From Corylus avellana (lineage: Eukaryota > Streptophyta > Magnoliopsida > Fagales > Betulaceae), in the NCBI RefSeq assembly GCF_901000735.1, contig NC_081549.1, positions 372,001 through 436,000 on the forward strand: a stretch of DNA of 64,000 nt. The letters run 5' to 3'. The position numbers and the translations under genes were made by a program. Positions within the stretch are counted from its first letter, which is position 1. Each line of letters opens with the position of its first letter. This document shows, piece by piece, positions 8,883 through 19,492 of the stretch. The notes beneath the pieces were generated by a model. The model did no database searches. It had not been told where the DNA came from and saw only the letters and a list, made by a program, of their open reading frames with translations.

Positions 8883-11800
8883 TTAGCAGCAACTGCCGCT
8901 GCTGCCGCCGCCGCCACCACCACCCCCAACGGGAGGTGCTTTGTCGTCCTTCAGCTTTTCACCATTTTTCTTCTCTGGAGATCCTTCTTCCACAAGACTA
9001 GGAACCTCCATTATCTGTAAAATACACTCGTTAGAATTAAGAACAGAAAACGCTAAATCATACTTGGGGAAATCATATTTTCTAGTACTCATATGGCTAT
9101 CACACTTTAATCCGTGTATATTTCTTAAACAGTTAACTAAATAATTCAATTCCAAAACATCAATGCTACATCACTATCTCCATTTACATATATATATATA
9201 TGTTCTTCTTCTTTTTTTATTTGATTTATGCCAATGAGCTAATTAGCTCAAATGGTATTTCCTTATTCCTTTATAGCAAGGTGGAGGGTGAGGTCGTGCA
9301 TTTACATATTTCTATAATTATGGCAACCATATTTTTCTGTTTTCTGGTTTACAAACAACATAGTTTCCTGGATAAGCCTTGTACCCTTCATCCTACCTTT
9401 GTTCTTTTAGGATAAGCCCCTTCGCCACCCGACCTTAATTTCCCTTCATTAGGAATATGCCATTCCAACCAAAGGCTACCAGCCAAACAACCACACTTGA
9501 AATATTTAATTAAATAGTTAAATTCACCATTTTTTTATTTGTTTTAGCTTTTAATACAACAAATTATTTAATATGGTATTATAGTAAAGGTCTTGAATTT
9601 GAACTTGAACTTTACAATTTATTCCAAATTTTAGTTAAATATTTTAAGGATTAGACTTCACTTATTAAGATAACGGATATCAAATATCTTTTATATGATT
9701 ATATCCAACACTACAGAAGTGTTAAATGGCATAAGTATTACCTTTAATGCAAGCGTTTCATAGCATTGCACCACATTTTCTCTAGTTTTAACACTACATT
9801 CGAAAAATGAGCATCCAAGCTCCTTTGCTAGTGCGATTCCCTCCTCTTGACTTACAACTCTTTCAGAATCCTGGAATCACATACACAACAATTCTTATTA
9901 ATAACTAAAGAAAAAAGCATGCTAGATAATCACAAGAATTTATCTTCGAAAGGGAAAAATAGACTACTAACCCTAAGAAAAAAGTCCCATATGCTGTGAT
10001 GATAATGCATAGCATACTTTTTATGAATTTCCACGCCAATAGCTTATGTGCCCACAAAGATTAAATTTATGAATTCCATATGCACCAACTACAGAAGTGC
10101 TGTAAAATCTTCTCCACAATGATATGCATGGGCTGATAAATTGTTAGAAGTGTAAGCCCATTCATGTCAAGGCCATCAAAGCCTCAATCAGAAACAGAGC
10201 AATTAATATATACTAGGGTTATTGGCTTTGGTCTCCCATATGCTAATTATGCTGGCTATAAATCGCACATGGATCAACTAGGGTTACAAGACAGCCTCAT
10301 AGCAATACTTTGGTGCAGCACAAACGATGTTTACTGTGAAGCAGTTAGGTTGAGAACAGATCTATACCAATTGTGGCTTGCAGGAATGAACAACCATCAA
10401 TAGATTTTCAGTACAATGCGATTTGTTTACAGAGATTTTGAAAGAGCATGTAGCTAAGTTTCTGTAAACTTATCAGCAGAATGCATATGGGGAATATAGA
10501 ACTTACTCTGTCAACTTTATTTCCAACAAGCATCTTGACACACTTCGGATTTGTAGTGTAAATTTCCACTTCTTTAAACCAGAAATCTGATATGGCTGTA
10601 AAGGTGCTTCTAACCGTTATGTCATAAACTACAATGCAAGAAAAGAAATTGGTAATAACTCTGTTTACCCAAACCATGGGAATATAGTATTGAAAAGGTT
10701 ATGAACAGATATAATAGTAGTAATTGGATCTAATAGTTATTGTAGCAATTATCAATATTAGTTTTAAGAAGCAAAAAGCTAAAATGAACAGACATGCTAT
10801 TTTGTTGCTATCATACCAAGAATAATTCCGTGGGCACCTCGATAAAAAGAGTGTGTTAATGTTCTGAACTTGTCCTGTCCAGCTGCAACAAACATTACAT
10901 TTTCCTTAAGTCAGTAATACCCCATTTTTCTTAAGTCAAGAATGTTAGTTTACAAGTACTTTACAAAGTGATGAGATTTGCAAGACATTGATCACGTTTA
11001 CAAACCAATGTGACAGTTTACGTAACACTTATCACCCCAGCCACTAAAAAATATAAACTACTGCATGGCAATTCATGTAGCACCCATTTCTATAAAATGT
11101 GAACTATCATGTGAGTTTGTAAGGAGTTGTAGTAAAAGCTATAATACCTCAAGCATTTTCCTTAGTTCAACCAAAAATTATCTCTATTTCTTATTTCTCA
11201 TTCCACAAAATCTGCTCTTGCAACTTGAGATCCCCAAAAGGTGACATGGTAATGAAGCAATAAACAAATTGTGAGGGGAAAAAATCGCTCTGTAAAAATC
11301 TTGAATATTTTGAGGCGAGGGCTCACAAGGTCCTTTCACATATAGACATGGATGTTTTAAATCTCAAATTGAAAGCATAAAGTGAGGTAATGGTCTACTG
11401 CCACAGCTGACCACTTACCAGTGTCCCAAATTGTGAGCTTCAATTTCTTGCCACCTACTGTGAGCAGCTTGAACTTCAAATCCATACCTACACATATATA
11501 ATAAGAACCTCCACATTTTTTAAGGTTTGGACGTACACTTCAAAAACATAAGCACATACTTTCTAAAAATATTTCTATAAGAAAGAGCGACAAGTTTTCT
11601 CAAAAGTTTGTTCTTTTATGTTTTTGAAAAGTACTATTTTATATTTTGCTTTTAGAAAAACATTTTTTCTGAAAAGAAAAATAAAAGGGAGAATGAAAAA
11701 GTGTTATCAAACAACATCAGGCCTAAAGGTTTTTTGCAACAATTAGGTACTTTTAGTGACCATTTTTGTAGCCGCTATAGCCTTATATTGTCATAGTTAT

Positions 11801-12683
11801 TATAAAAATTTTAATAAGACAAAAATACTCCTATAAATTAGGAAAAAACAAAAAAAACTAAGAACTAAGAAACTAAAAAATGTAAAATTTAAAACTAATT
11901 TTTTTTTTTAAAAGAAAAAGGTGGAAGAGCCACCACTTGGCCAAATGGTGGTTGCTCGCCACCCTCTTTGGCCAAACGGTGGGTGGTATTTTTCTTCAAC
12001 CATATATGGGGTGACCAAACCATTCCTAAATGGCAAAATAAAATAAAATTGAGGGCTATTCAAACCACTCTCAATGATTTTGGAGGTGATTTGACCACCT
12101 CAAATATAGTCAAAGGAGGCAGTTTAATTAACCACCCCTTGGTCATTTGGGGTGATTTCAGCCGCCCTATAACCATTTGAGGTAGCCAAACCACCCCGTT
12201 ACCTTGGTTCTTCTTGCCTTTTTATTTATTTTTTTATAAAGTTTTTAGCTTTTTTTAATTTTATAAATGATATTTTTGTTATTAGAGGTATATTGCAATT
12301 TTTTTCTAGCTTGAGAGACGTTGATGCAATCTTTTAAGTTTAAAGTGTTACAAACTGAGTGTTAGTTTAAAGAGGTACGTGTAATTTTTCAAGTTTTAAA
12401 GATATAGTCATAGTTCATATATTGTCACTCTGTTTGGTTGCTAAGAAATAGTGGAAAAAGGAAAAGCCACGTTACTATTTGTGAACATAACAAAACTAGA
12501 AGTTGGTTCAAGCCATAAAATAGTAATAAAGAAGAAAGTACCAACGGTGGGCAGAGGAGGTTCGATGGAGTCGGAGACGAAGCTGACGATGAGGCTGGTT
12601 TTTCCGACGCCGGAATCACCGATCAATAAAATCTTGAAGGCGTAATCATAGCCGCCACTGCTTTGCCCTGAAGACGAACCCAT
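8883..12683 (-). CDS. RABC2: RABC2/Rab18-like small GTPase, copy C (intact)
   Basis: Complete Rab GTPase of 219 residues, the normal size for the family. Exons on the minus strand are 12683-12542, 11487-11419, 10882-10817, 10628-10507, 9870-9742 and 9014-8883; all introns are GT-AG and phases agree. It starts MGSSSGQSSGGYDYAFKILL, close to plant RABC2. Motifs: P-loop GDSGVGKT (22-29), switch I PTVG, G3 DTAGQ (69-73), G4 NKVD (129-132), G5 SVK (159-161, usually SAK), a Gly/Ser-rich linker and terminal Cys-Cys (218-219) for geranylgeranylation. From the family, it should cycle between GTP and GDP on membranes of the secretory or peroxisomal system. It is the only member of the array with every key residue. 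The second haplotype has a longer linker (17818-17961). Exons 1-5 are repeated at 27332-30273. Confidence 0.93.
9205..9312 (+). mobile_element. Possible tRNA-derived SINE fragment in intron 5 of Rab C
   Basis: The segment contains 'tagctcaaatgg', which fits a tRNA A box, and 'gaggtcgtgcat', a weak B-box-like site about 50 bases on. It is flanked on both sides by 'catttacatat' and is absent from intron 5 of genes A and B. Only a fragment is visible, so the call is tentative. Confidence 0.35.
11740..12335. repeat. Repetitive 'ggtgg/ccacc' element in intron 1 of Rab C
   Basis: The stretch contains several short inverted and direct repeats built on 'ggccaaatggtgg' and 'accaccc' (clearest at 11930-12195), with A/T homopolymers on both sides. 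This resembles dispersed plant repeats with a 'ggtggttcggccacc' core; a short similar motif occurs at 51325-51342. No coding potential. It is duplicated at 29330-29925. Confidence 0.4.
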
Positions 12684-12703
12684 TGATCCCTCAAACCCAA
12701 GAC

Positions 12704-12728
12704 TCTCTCTCTCTCTCTCTCTCTCTCT
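12704..12728. repeat. CT/AG microsatellite in the 5' UTR of Rab C
   Basis: A run of about 12 ct units lies just upstream of the start codon (minus strand: ag repeat). Shorter versions occur at the same place in genes A and B. Duplicated at 30294-30318. Confidence 0.7.
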
Positions 12729-12777
12729 TCGTGTGTGTCTGATGATTATCTGTGTCTAAGAAGTACCGCGAAAGAAA

Positions 12778-12788
12778 TGTATATAAAA
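12778..12788 (-). promoter_or_regulatory. TATA box of Rab gene C
   Basis: The minus strand reads cctttttatatac about 100 bases upstream of the ATG at 12683. The AG microsatellite follows it in the leader. Duplicated at 30368-30378. Confidence 0.45.
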
Positions 12789-13327
12789 AGGCTACCGTGC
12801 CAGTAGCAGAGCAACATCTGGCAACGATAACCAACGTATATATTCTCTCATTTTTCTTCTCGAAGGCTGGTGTAGCTCTCTTTTTCTTGATGCTATTCCG
12901 TTTTAGCGGAGCATCCTGCTCCCCGTAAGATTAATTGAATCAATCGCTTTAGATTAAGGAATATCATCTTAATGAATTAATCGTTTTTACTTTTACATTA
13001 CATGTTATTCTCTTTGATAAATATTAAATGAATAAACAACAAAAAAAAAATCATAGTTCTCAAACCATCGTTGTTTTGTGCTTAAACCCGACATTTGCGT
13101 GCTGGTCTATGAGCTGCTGCAATCCTAAACAAAAGATTGTAGGCATCTTAAAATATTTGAGATTGCGTTAAGAAATTTAGTTTAAAACAATTTCTTTTTA
13201 AAAGTTTTTTTCAAAAGTGAATTTTCGTTAGTTTTAAAGGAAAAAAGGTTAAATAAGTATTTTTAAAATTTTTTTATCAAATATGTAGGTTTTTTTTGTT
13301 TGACACAACTTTATAAGTATTAGACAT

Positions 13328-13440
13328 ATGTCTCCAAGGAGTAGTTCAATAGACAGTGAACCGCGCCTCATGAAATGGAAGTCACTAGTTCGAATCTCCT
13401 TCCACCTTTTCTTTGTGAACATGTCAAAAAAATAAATAAA
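13328..13440 (+). mobile_element. tRNA-derived SINE, copy 2
   Basis: An A-box-like 'tagttcaatagacag' is followed about 50 bases later by the B box 'agttcgaatctcc', then a short body ending 'gtgaacatgtc' and an A-rich tail. It shares its body (cctcatgaaa-gga-gtcactagtt) with the element at 4005-4110. Duplicated at 30918-31030. Confidence 0.55.
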
Positions 13441-13444
13441 TACT

Positions 13445-14264
13445 AGAAATATAAACACTAATCACTCTGTCCAATATTTATTTAATAAAGTTGGCATGAC
13501 ACTATAAACTAATCTTTAAACTAGTTTTTATTAAATAAAAAAAATTCAAAAGTTAATTTGGAGTGACAGATAATATTGTTGACAATTATAAGATAAAAAT
13601 ATAATATTTAACATTACTCAAAAAGTAATTATAGTGCTAAGGAAAAATAGGCCCGTTTGATACAAAAAAAAAGTTTAAATATAGTTTTTTTTTTTTTAAC
13701 TTTTTACTCTAAAAATGCCCAAAATTTTGTTTTGAGGAAACTTGAAATTTTTTTCTAAAAACTTTTTCAGGCTATTTTATTTATAAATAAAAACTTTATT
13801 TTTCAAAGCAATTTCAAACATGCTCTTACTAAAAAAGAAAGTCTTTTCTTTGCTCACTCCAAGTAGGTAAAATAGGAATCCAATCCCTTGCAACCTATTT
13901 GAATTTCTAGTAACAAGGACAGTAAATGCAAGAGCTTTCTAATAGTAGGCAAAAATTATTGGGCAAACTTTATTGTAATTATGTGTCTCATCCTTTGGCC
14001 TTGTAGTTGTAGTCCACAGTCAGTTCATCTTACTAGATAGATGGATTTAGACCTTAAAACCTACATGGAGAGATTGTTTGGAATCGCTTTAAAGAAGTTA
14101 AAAATATTTTTGCAAAACGCACCGTCCTGTAATAGTTAGTAATTAAGGGACAAGCCCTTGACCAAAGCCTCTATCTAGTCCTCGACCCACTCTAAACTCA
14201 GGCCGAACAATCACAAAAGGCCTCGTGACCAATCAATCTCCTCGACGCCGGAGCCGGAGTCGGA
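13445..14264. other. Intergenic region and promoter side of SF3A2
   Basis: AT-rich sequence with A and T homopolymers between divergently transcribed Rab C and SF3A2. I see no gene and no clear TATA box near the SF3A2 start. The last 60 bases before the ATG are GC-richer and probably hold the 5' UTR. Confidence 0.4.
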
Positions 14265-14420
14265 ATGGACAGGGAATGGGGTTCGAAGCCTGGAAGCGGA
14301 GGGGCCGCCTCCGCCCAGAACGAAGCCATTGACCGCCGTGAGCGTCTCCGAAGGCTCGCCCTTGAGACCATCGATCTCGCGAAAGATCCCTATTTTATGC
14401 GCAATCACCTCGGCAGGTAT

Positions 14421-14458
<38 letters not shown>

Positions 14459-16845
14459 ATTTGATTTGGGTTTTTTGATTCTGATGTTTTTGTTGAGGGG
14501 TTTTGTCGTAGTTATGAGTGCAAGCTTTGCCTGACACTCCACAACAACGAGGGGAATTACTTGGCCCACACACAGGGAAAGCGTCACCAGACTAATTTGG
14601 CCAAGAGAGCTGCCCGCGAGGCCAAGGAAGCGCCTGCGCAGCCTCAGCCCCACAAGCGCAAAGTCTCCGTTCGCAAGTCAGGCAAGCGCTTTTTTCTTTT
14701 ATCTCTTTCCATTTTCTCTTGGTCTCTTTTTCGACCCCATAGATACTACTGTTTTGTCCTTTTTCTTCTACTAGGAGTTGTGATTTGTTGTGTGGCAAAA
14801 CGAACTATGTTATGTTATGTTTGTACCCAAAGTCTGATTTCGTCGAACATGTAGTGTGCAAAATTGTAACGAAGATAATTGATTTGTGTTGGAGAATTTT
14901 ACTGGTTGATAGTTTGTCTGCCTCTGAGCAAGATCATATCTTTGTGTGTTTGTAGGTGGTTTTGTCTGAGTTATTCTGTGAGAAAGAACCTTGAGTGGGC
15001 ATTTGCGTCAGAGCTATTGCCTTCAGTAATGGGATAAGTTCATTTTTAGTAGTTCATGAGAACCAACCTTGTTCATGTGTTTCCTTAATTAAATGGTGGG
15101 TACCAGTTCAAAGTCCCTTATTTATAACGATGGATTGATTATTATGCATGATGTACCTGCAAATTGTTTTTGAGATGTAACATGAGAATGAAATAATTGA
15201 GGGAGGAGGAAATGATATATATCTTGGCTTCATTTATGAAAGACGAGGTGATGTGTAAACAATACAAGCCTCCAAGCTTACAAATAGCTCAAATAAAGAA
15301 GATTTAGAAGAAAGGAGCTTCTGCAAGTACTACCAAAATGACTTGTCAGGATTAGAGTTACCACATATGACATTATGAGTCCTTGCCTAAAGTTAAAGTG
15401 TCATTTTGAGTGTTGGATAAGTGTTAAATAGTGTATATCATAGTTTCCAAAGTATGGGTTGTGTGTCTTGTGGACTAGAATGGTTTCAACTTTAGCATTA
15501 TCCCCAAAACAAGGAAAAGTTCAAATGTAAGAGTTTACATTATAATAGGTAGGTCTGTGGTGATCCTGGTTGTTGTACTCCTAATGGTTGTTGTACTCCT
15601 AAGAACCTGAATGTCTTGCATCTTTGATTTTGTAGTTATTATTCTTGCTGATTTTGTAGGTCTTTATTTTCCTTTTTCGTTTTCACTCAAAACCTTTAAG
15701 AGAAGTATTCCGTTGATAATTTTAGCAATCTTGTAATTCTTGACTCATGAGTAAACGTCCATCTGCTATACTTGCAGTCAAAATCGGAAGGCCTGGGTAC
15801 CGGGTAACAAAGCAGTTTGATCCAGAGACGAAACAGAGGTCTCTTCTTTTCCAGGTGCGTGTTTAGTTATTCCTTTTTTATTTTCCCTATTTTGTTTTGA
15901 TTGTATACAGATTCTCTTTCTTGCTGATAAATTGGTAATGAAGAATTTTGTTTATGGGTATAATGGCAGTAATAGAAAGATGATAATAACAACATTTTTC
16001 TGGTAAACATTATTGTGTTAAGCAGATTGAATATCCTGAGATTGAAGACCTTGCAAAACCAAGACACAGGTTTATGTCTTCTTATGAGCAGGTGGGCCTC
16101 TTTGTTTCTTTGAACTAGATTCTTACCTGAAATTCTTCACATGCTTCTGTTGATTTATTTCTTTATATTGCAATGCACATGACTAAGTAATGCTAAATTA
16201 ATTGTTTTTTTGAAGATGAAATGATGTTCTAACTTCTTTTTATCACTTCTCAATGGATGCAGAGGGTCCAACCCTTCGATAAAAGATACCAGTATCTTCT
16301 TTTTGCAGCTGATCCATATGAGATCATTGCTTTCAAGGTAAATCAATCATATAATTGTACATGCTTTTGATCAGCATCTTATTATTTAAGTTTAGATGTA
16401 GCTATCCAACCTCAATTATAGGGTCATTTGCATTCTGTGCGTAAATAAAATAATTTTGCAATCAACACTTAACTCTAGATTAATATGCAATGTCCACTCC
16501 ACCATCCAAATTAGGGTTAAAATTAATGTAATAGTGGGCAAGTGAATGGTGGGGTGCACTAAGCTGTCAAAATTAATAGATTAGTGCCTTTTAATATGCA
16601 ATGTCCTACCTACATCATCCTCCCCCAACTAATATGTTAGTTTTGACACTCATTTGGAGAAGGTAGATTGGATATTGAATGACTCCATAGTTTAGGGTAG
16701 ATAGCTGAACTTAATCATTTCATTTAGTTTCAAGAAATTTGATTGGTTATGCTTGTTATTTTCATTTCAGGTTCCTAGCACAGAGATTGACAAAACCCCT
16801 CCCAAGTTCTTCACACATTGGGATCCAGACTCTAAAATGTTTACG
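14265..16845 (+). CDS. SF3A2: Splicing factor 3A subunit 2 (SF3a66), copy 1, 3' part missing at the gap
   Basis: First six of seven exons of SF3A2, a subunit of the SF3a complex of the U2 snRNP in the nucleus. Exons: 14265-14416, 14512-14681, 15778-15854, 16026-16091, 16263-16337 and 16771-16845; the Pro-rich last exon falls after the contig end at 16978. The start MDREWGSKPGSGGAAS matches plant homologues. A matrin-type C2H2 finger has C54, C57, H70 and H76. The intron after exon 2 has a GC donor (cag|gcaagc) and a normal AG acceptor. Exon 4 reads YPEIEDLAKPRHRFM, the usual family form, unlike the complete copy at 31855-35282. This is most likely the other allele of that gene. Confidence 0.88.
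14424..14454. repeat. CT microsatellite in SF3A2 intron 1
   Basis: About 14 ct units directly after the intron 1 donor, on the transcribed strand a pyrimidine-rich tract. The same tract is at 32014-32044. Confidence 0.75.
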
Positions 16846-16978
16846 GTTAGTTTGTTTAATATTTGCTCAACTGCTTCCTATGTTTTTAGATGTGATTTGG
16901 CACAAAGATTGACTGTTTGATTGAACAGTTTACCTGGTCTAAGTTGTTTATAAGTCAGTGGACTAAAAAACTTGTGTA

Positions 16979-17078
16979 NNNNNNNNNNNNNNNNNNNNNN
17001 NNNNNNNNNNNNNNNNNNNNNNNNNNNNNNNNNNNNNNNNNNNNNNNNNNNNNNNNNNNNNNNNNNNNNNNNNNNNNN
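16979..17078. other. Assembly gap of 100 N
   Basis: Exactly 100 undetermined bases, a conventional placeholder for a gap of unknown size. The left side ends in SF3A2 intron 6 and the right side starts inside Rab C exon 5 in the opposite orientation. Confidence 0.99.
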
Positions 17079-17961
17079 GCTTGCATTAAAGGTAATACTT
17101 ATGCCATTTAACACTCCGTAGTGTTGGTTATAAAAGATATTTGATATCCGTTACGCTTAATAACTAAAGTCTAATCCTAAAAATATTTAACTAAAATTTG
17201 GAATAAATTGTAAAGTTCAAGTTCAAATTCAAGACCTTTACTATAATACCATATTAAATAATTTGTTGTATTAAAAGCTTAAACCAATAAGAAATAGTGA
17301 ATTTAACTATTTAATTGAATATTTCAAGTGTGGTTGTTTGGCTGGTAGCCTTTGGTTGGAATGACATATTCCTAATGAAGGGAAATTAAGATCGGGTGGC
17401 GAAGGAGCTTATCCTAAAAGAACAAAGGTAGGATAAAGGGTACAAGGCTTATCCAGGAAACTATGTTGTTTGTAAACCAGAAAACAGAAAAAATATTGTT
17501 GCCATAATTATAGAAATATGTAAATGCACGACCTCACCCTCTACCTTGCTATAAAGGAATAAGGAAATACCATTTGAGCTCATTAGCTCATTGGCATAAA
17601 TCAAATAAAAAAAGAAGAAGAACGTGTATATATATATTATATATGTAAATGAAGATAGTGATGTAGCATTGATGTTTTGGAATTGAATTATTTAGTTAAC
17701 TGTTTAAGAAATATACACGGATTAAAGTGTGATAGCCATATGAGTACTAGAAAATATGATTGCCCCAAGTATGATTTAGCGTTTTCTGTTCTTAATTCTA
17801 ACGAGTGTATTTTACAGATAATGGAGGTTCCTAGTCTTGTGGAAGAAGGATCTCCAGAGAAGAAAAATGGTGAAAAGCTGAAGGAAGACAAAGCACCTCA
17901 CGTTGGGGGTGGTGGTGGCAGCGGCGGCGGCAGCAGCAGTGACAGCGGCGGTTGCTGCTAA
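17079..17961 (+). CDS. RABC2: Rab C, second version: end of exon 5 and exon 6 only
   Basis: Bases 17079-17091 are the last codons of exon 5, followed by a GT donor; exon 6 is 17818-17961. It encodes IMEVPSLVEEGSPEKKNGEK, a Gly/Ser linker and terminal Cys-Cys. Compared with the intact copy C, the exon is 47 rather than 43 codons, with D-to-E and P-to-H changes and extra Gly/Ser/Asp residues. The upstream exons are missing because the contig starts at the gap. It is probably the other allele of the same gene. Confidence 0.85.
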
Positions 17962-19492
17962 AAGCAAGATTCACATATCATGAACATGAACAGATCATGC
18001 ATGTACATTTTAATTTCTCTTGTAATTTCTTACTGCTCCTCTTGCTGTCATCAAGTTGCTTAAATACTTGTACCATTGAAAATGGAATATTGGCTCTCAG
18101 ATAACATATATTAACTTGTGGAAATTGTTTGCTTTTGTTTTATTTTTTTACCCTTTTTTTTAACACATTTTTCTACTTATTACTGAACCGTAGTAGTTTT
18201 GTGCTCCCCAATGCAGCTAAGAGTCCATTTGGTCTCTCTATTTTGCAGACCAAAAGCCTATTTTTAAACAAAAAGTGTCACCTTTGGATGTTCGTTTTTA
18301 AAAAAATAACAGTTTGAAAACATTAAAAAATTCACATTTTTGAATCGCAGTTAAGGGGATTCATTTTTCAAAAAACACATTTTTAAAGGTTGAAACGAGA
18401 TTTTACCAAACGCTATTGCAATTTAAAATTGCTATTTTTTTTTAACCGCCAAACCAAACAGAGCATTGACCGGGTCACTAGACACAATTATCCTGCAGCT
18501 ACTACATTCACTTGCATTGCCCAACAATAAGTACTAATCAATGTATTCAAATGGAAATATTTAATACAAATCCTACTTTACAGCACAAAATTTTCCTGTT
18601 GAATTATTAAGACGTGGCAAAAAAATTTATGCTGACTATTAATTTCCTGTAATCCTCGATCTCCTTTTTATCTGGATGTCTTTCTCCCTCCCAACACCAT
18701 CACTGTAAAATTCAACCACTGTAAGCCTGTTATTTGATCCTTTCAAAACCGGCCACCGCAACTTGTTTTCCCAAACCCATTTTCAGGATGCTCCTAATAA
18801 CCAACGAATGTCAAGTGTTTTTTCATGTGTAAAACTGAATATCTCATTTAAAACTTGCCAATTTGTTTGAATTACGTGTTTCATCCTTTAGCCTTGTAGA
18901 GTACTTGTAGTCCACACTTTCTTCATCTCTCTAGATGGATTTAGAAATATTCCCTACAATTTTTTGTTGAAAGAGGAAAGACAAGAAAAATTAATTGTAG
19001 GGAGCTGTGAGAGAGCAGCCCCCTCCCACAGCCACTGCCCTATAACAAAAAGATCGAGAGGTCTATTAGGATTGCAGCTGCATAAACCAGCGTGCAAATT
19101 AATGTTGGGTTTTATAAGCACAGAACACCTATGATCATGATTTGAGAACAATTAATTAAGGATGTTCTTTTTATTATTATGAGTATTCATTTAATATTTT
19201 TCAAAGAGAATAACATGTCTGCAAAAGTAAAAATGATTCATTAACATGATATTCCTTAATCTAAAGCCATTCAATAAAACGGAATAGCATCAAGAAAAAA
19301 AATGAGAGATAGATACAAAGAGAAAAGGAGAGAATAAATACGTTGCTTAATTGGTTGCCAGATGTTGCTCAAGCTCTTATATCTATATATACATTTCTTT
19401 CACGGTACTTTTACACACACACAGAGACAAACACAAAAAAAACACTATAATCATCAGACACACACAAAGAGAGAGACTCTTGGGTTTGATCA
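17962..19492. other. Intergenic region between Rab C tail and Rab B', inverted copy
   Basis: Counterpart of 7369-8882. It holds the hAT-like AT-rich segment and the duplicated Rab upstream block with the TATA-rich stretch of B' (about 19377-19395). No gene seen. Confidence 0.45.

Larger units (their letters stand above)
208..9766 (+). repeat. Large inverted repeat, arm 1 (contig 1 version)
   Basis: This stretch, carrying Rab genes A, B and the end of C, is present again in reverse complement at 17079-26590. Gene order, intron content and inserted transposons match, with scattered substitutions, small indels and a few coding lesions that differ between arms. The second arm starts and ends exactly at 100-N gaps. 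This fits a retained second haplotype placed backwards better than a true palindrome. Confidence 0.9.
9101..16978 (+). repeat. Large direct repeat, copy 1
   Basis: Repeated in the same orientation at 26691-34532, first at a constant offset of 17590. I noticed no difference from 9101 to about 14016. After that come three substitutions (14017, 14085, 14662) and then frequent substitutions and indels through the SF3A2 introns. Copy 1 ends at the first N gap and copy 2 starts at the second, as expected for overlapping contigs that were not merged. Confidence 0.9.

Noticed and set aside
8883..9155. Rab C exon 6 read as a longer protein starting MELNYLVNC
   Set aside because: The extra N-terminal part is intron 5; the acceptor before IMEVPS fits the exon structure of all paralogues.
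10164..10403. 79-codon plus-strand frame in Rab C intron 4 (also 27754-27993)
   Set aside because: It appears conserved only because both copies come from the same repeated contig sequence. I recognise no family and see no promoter or splice support.
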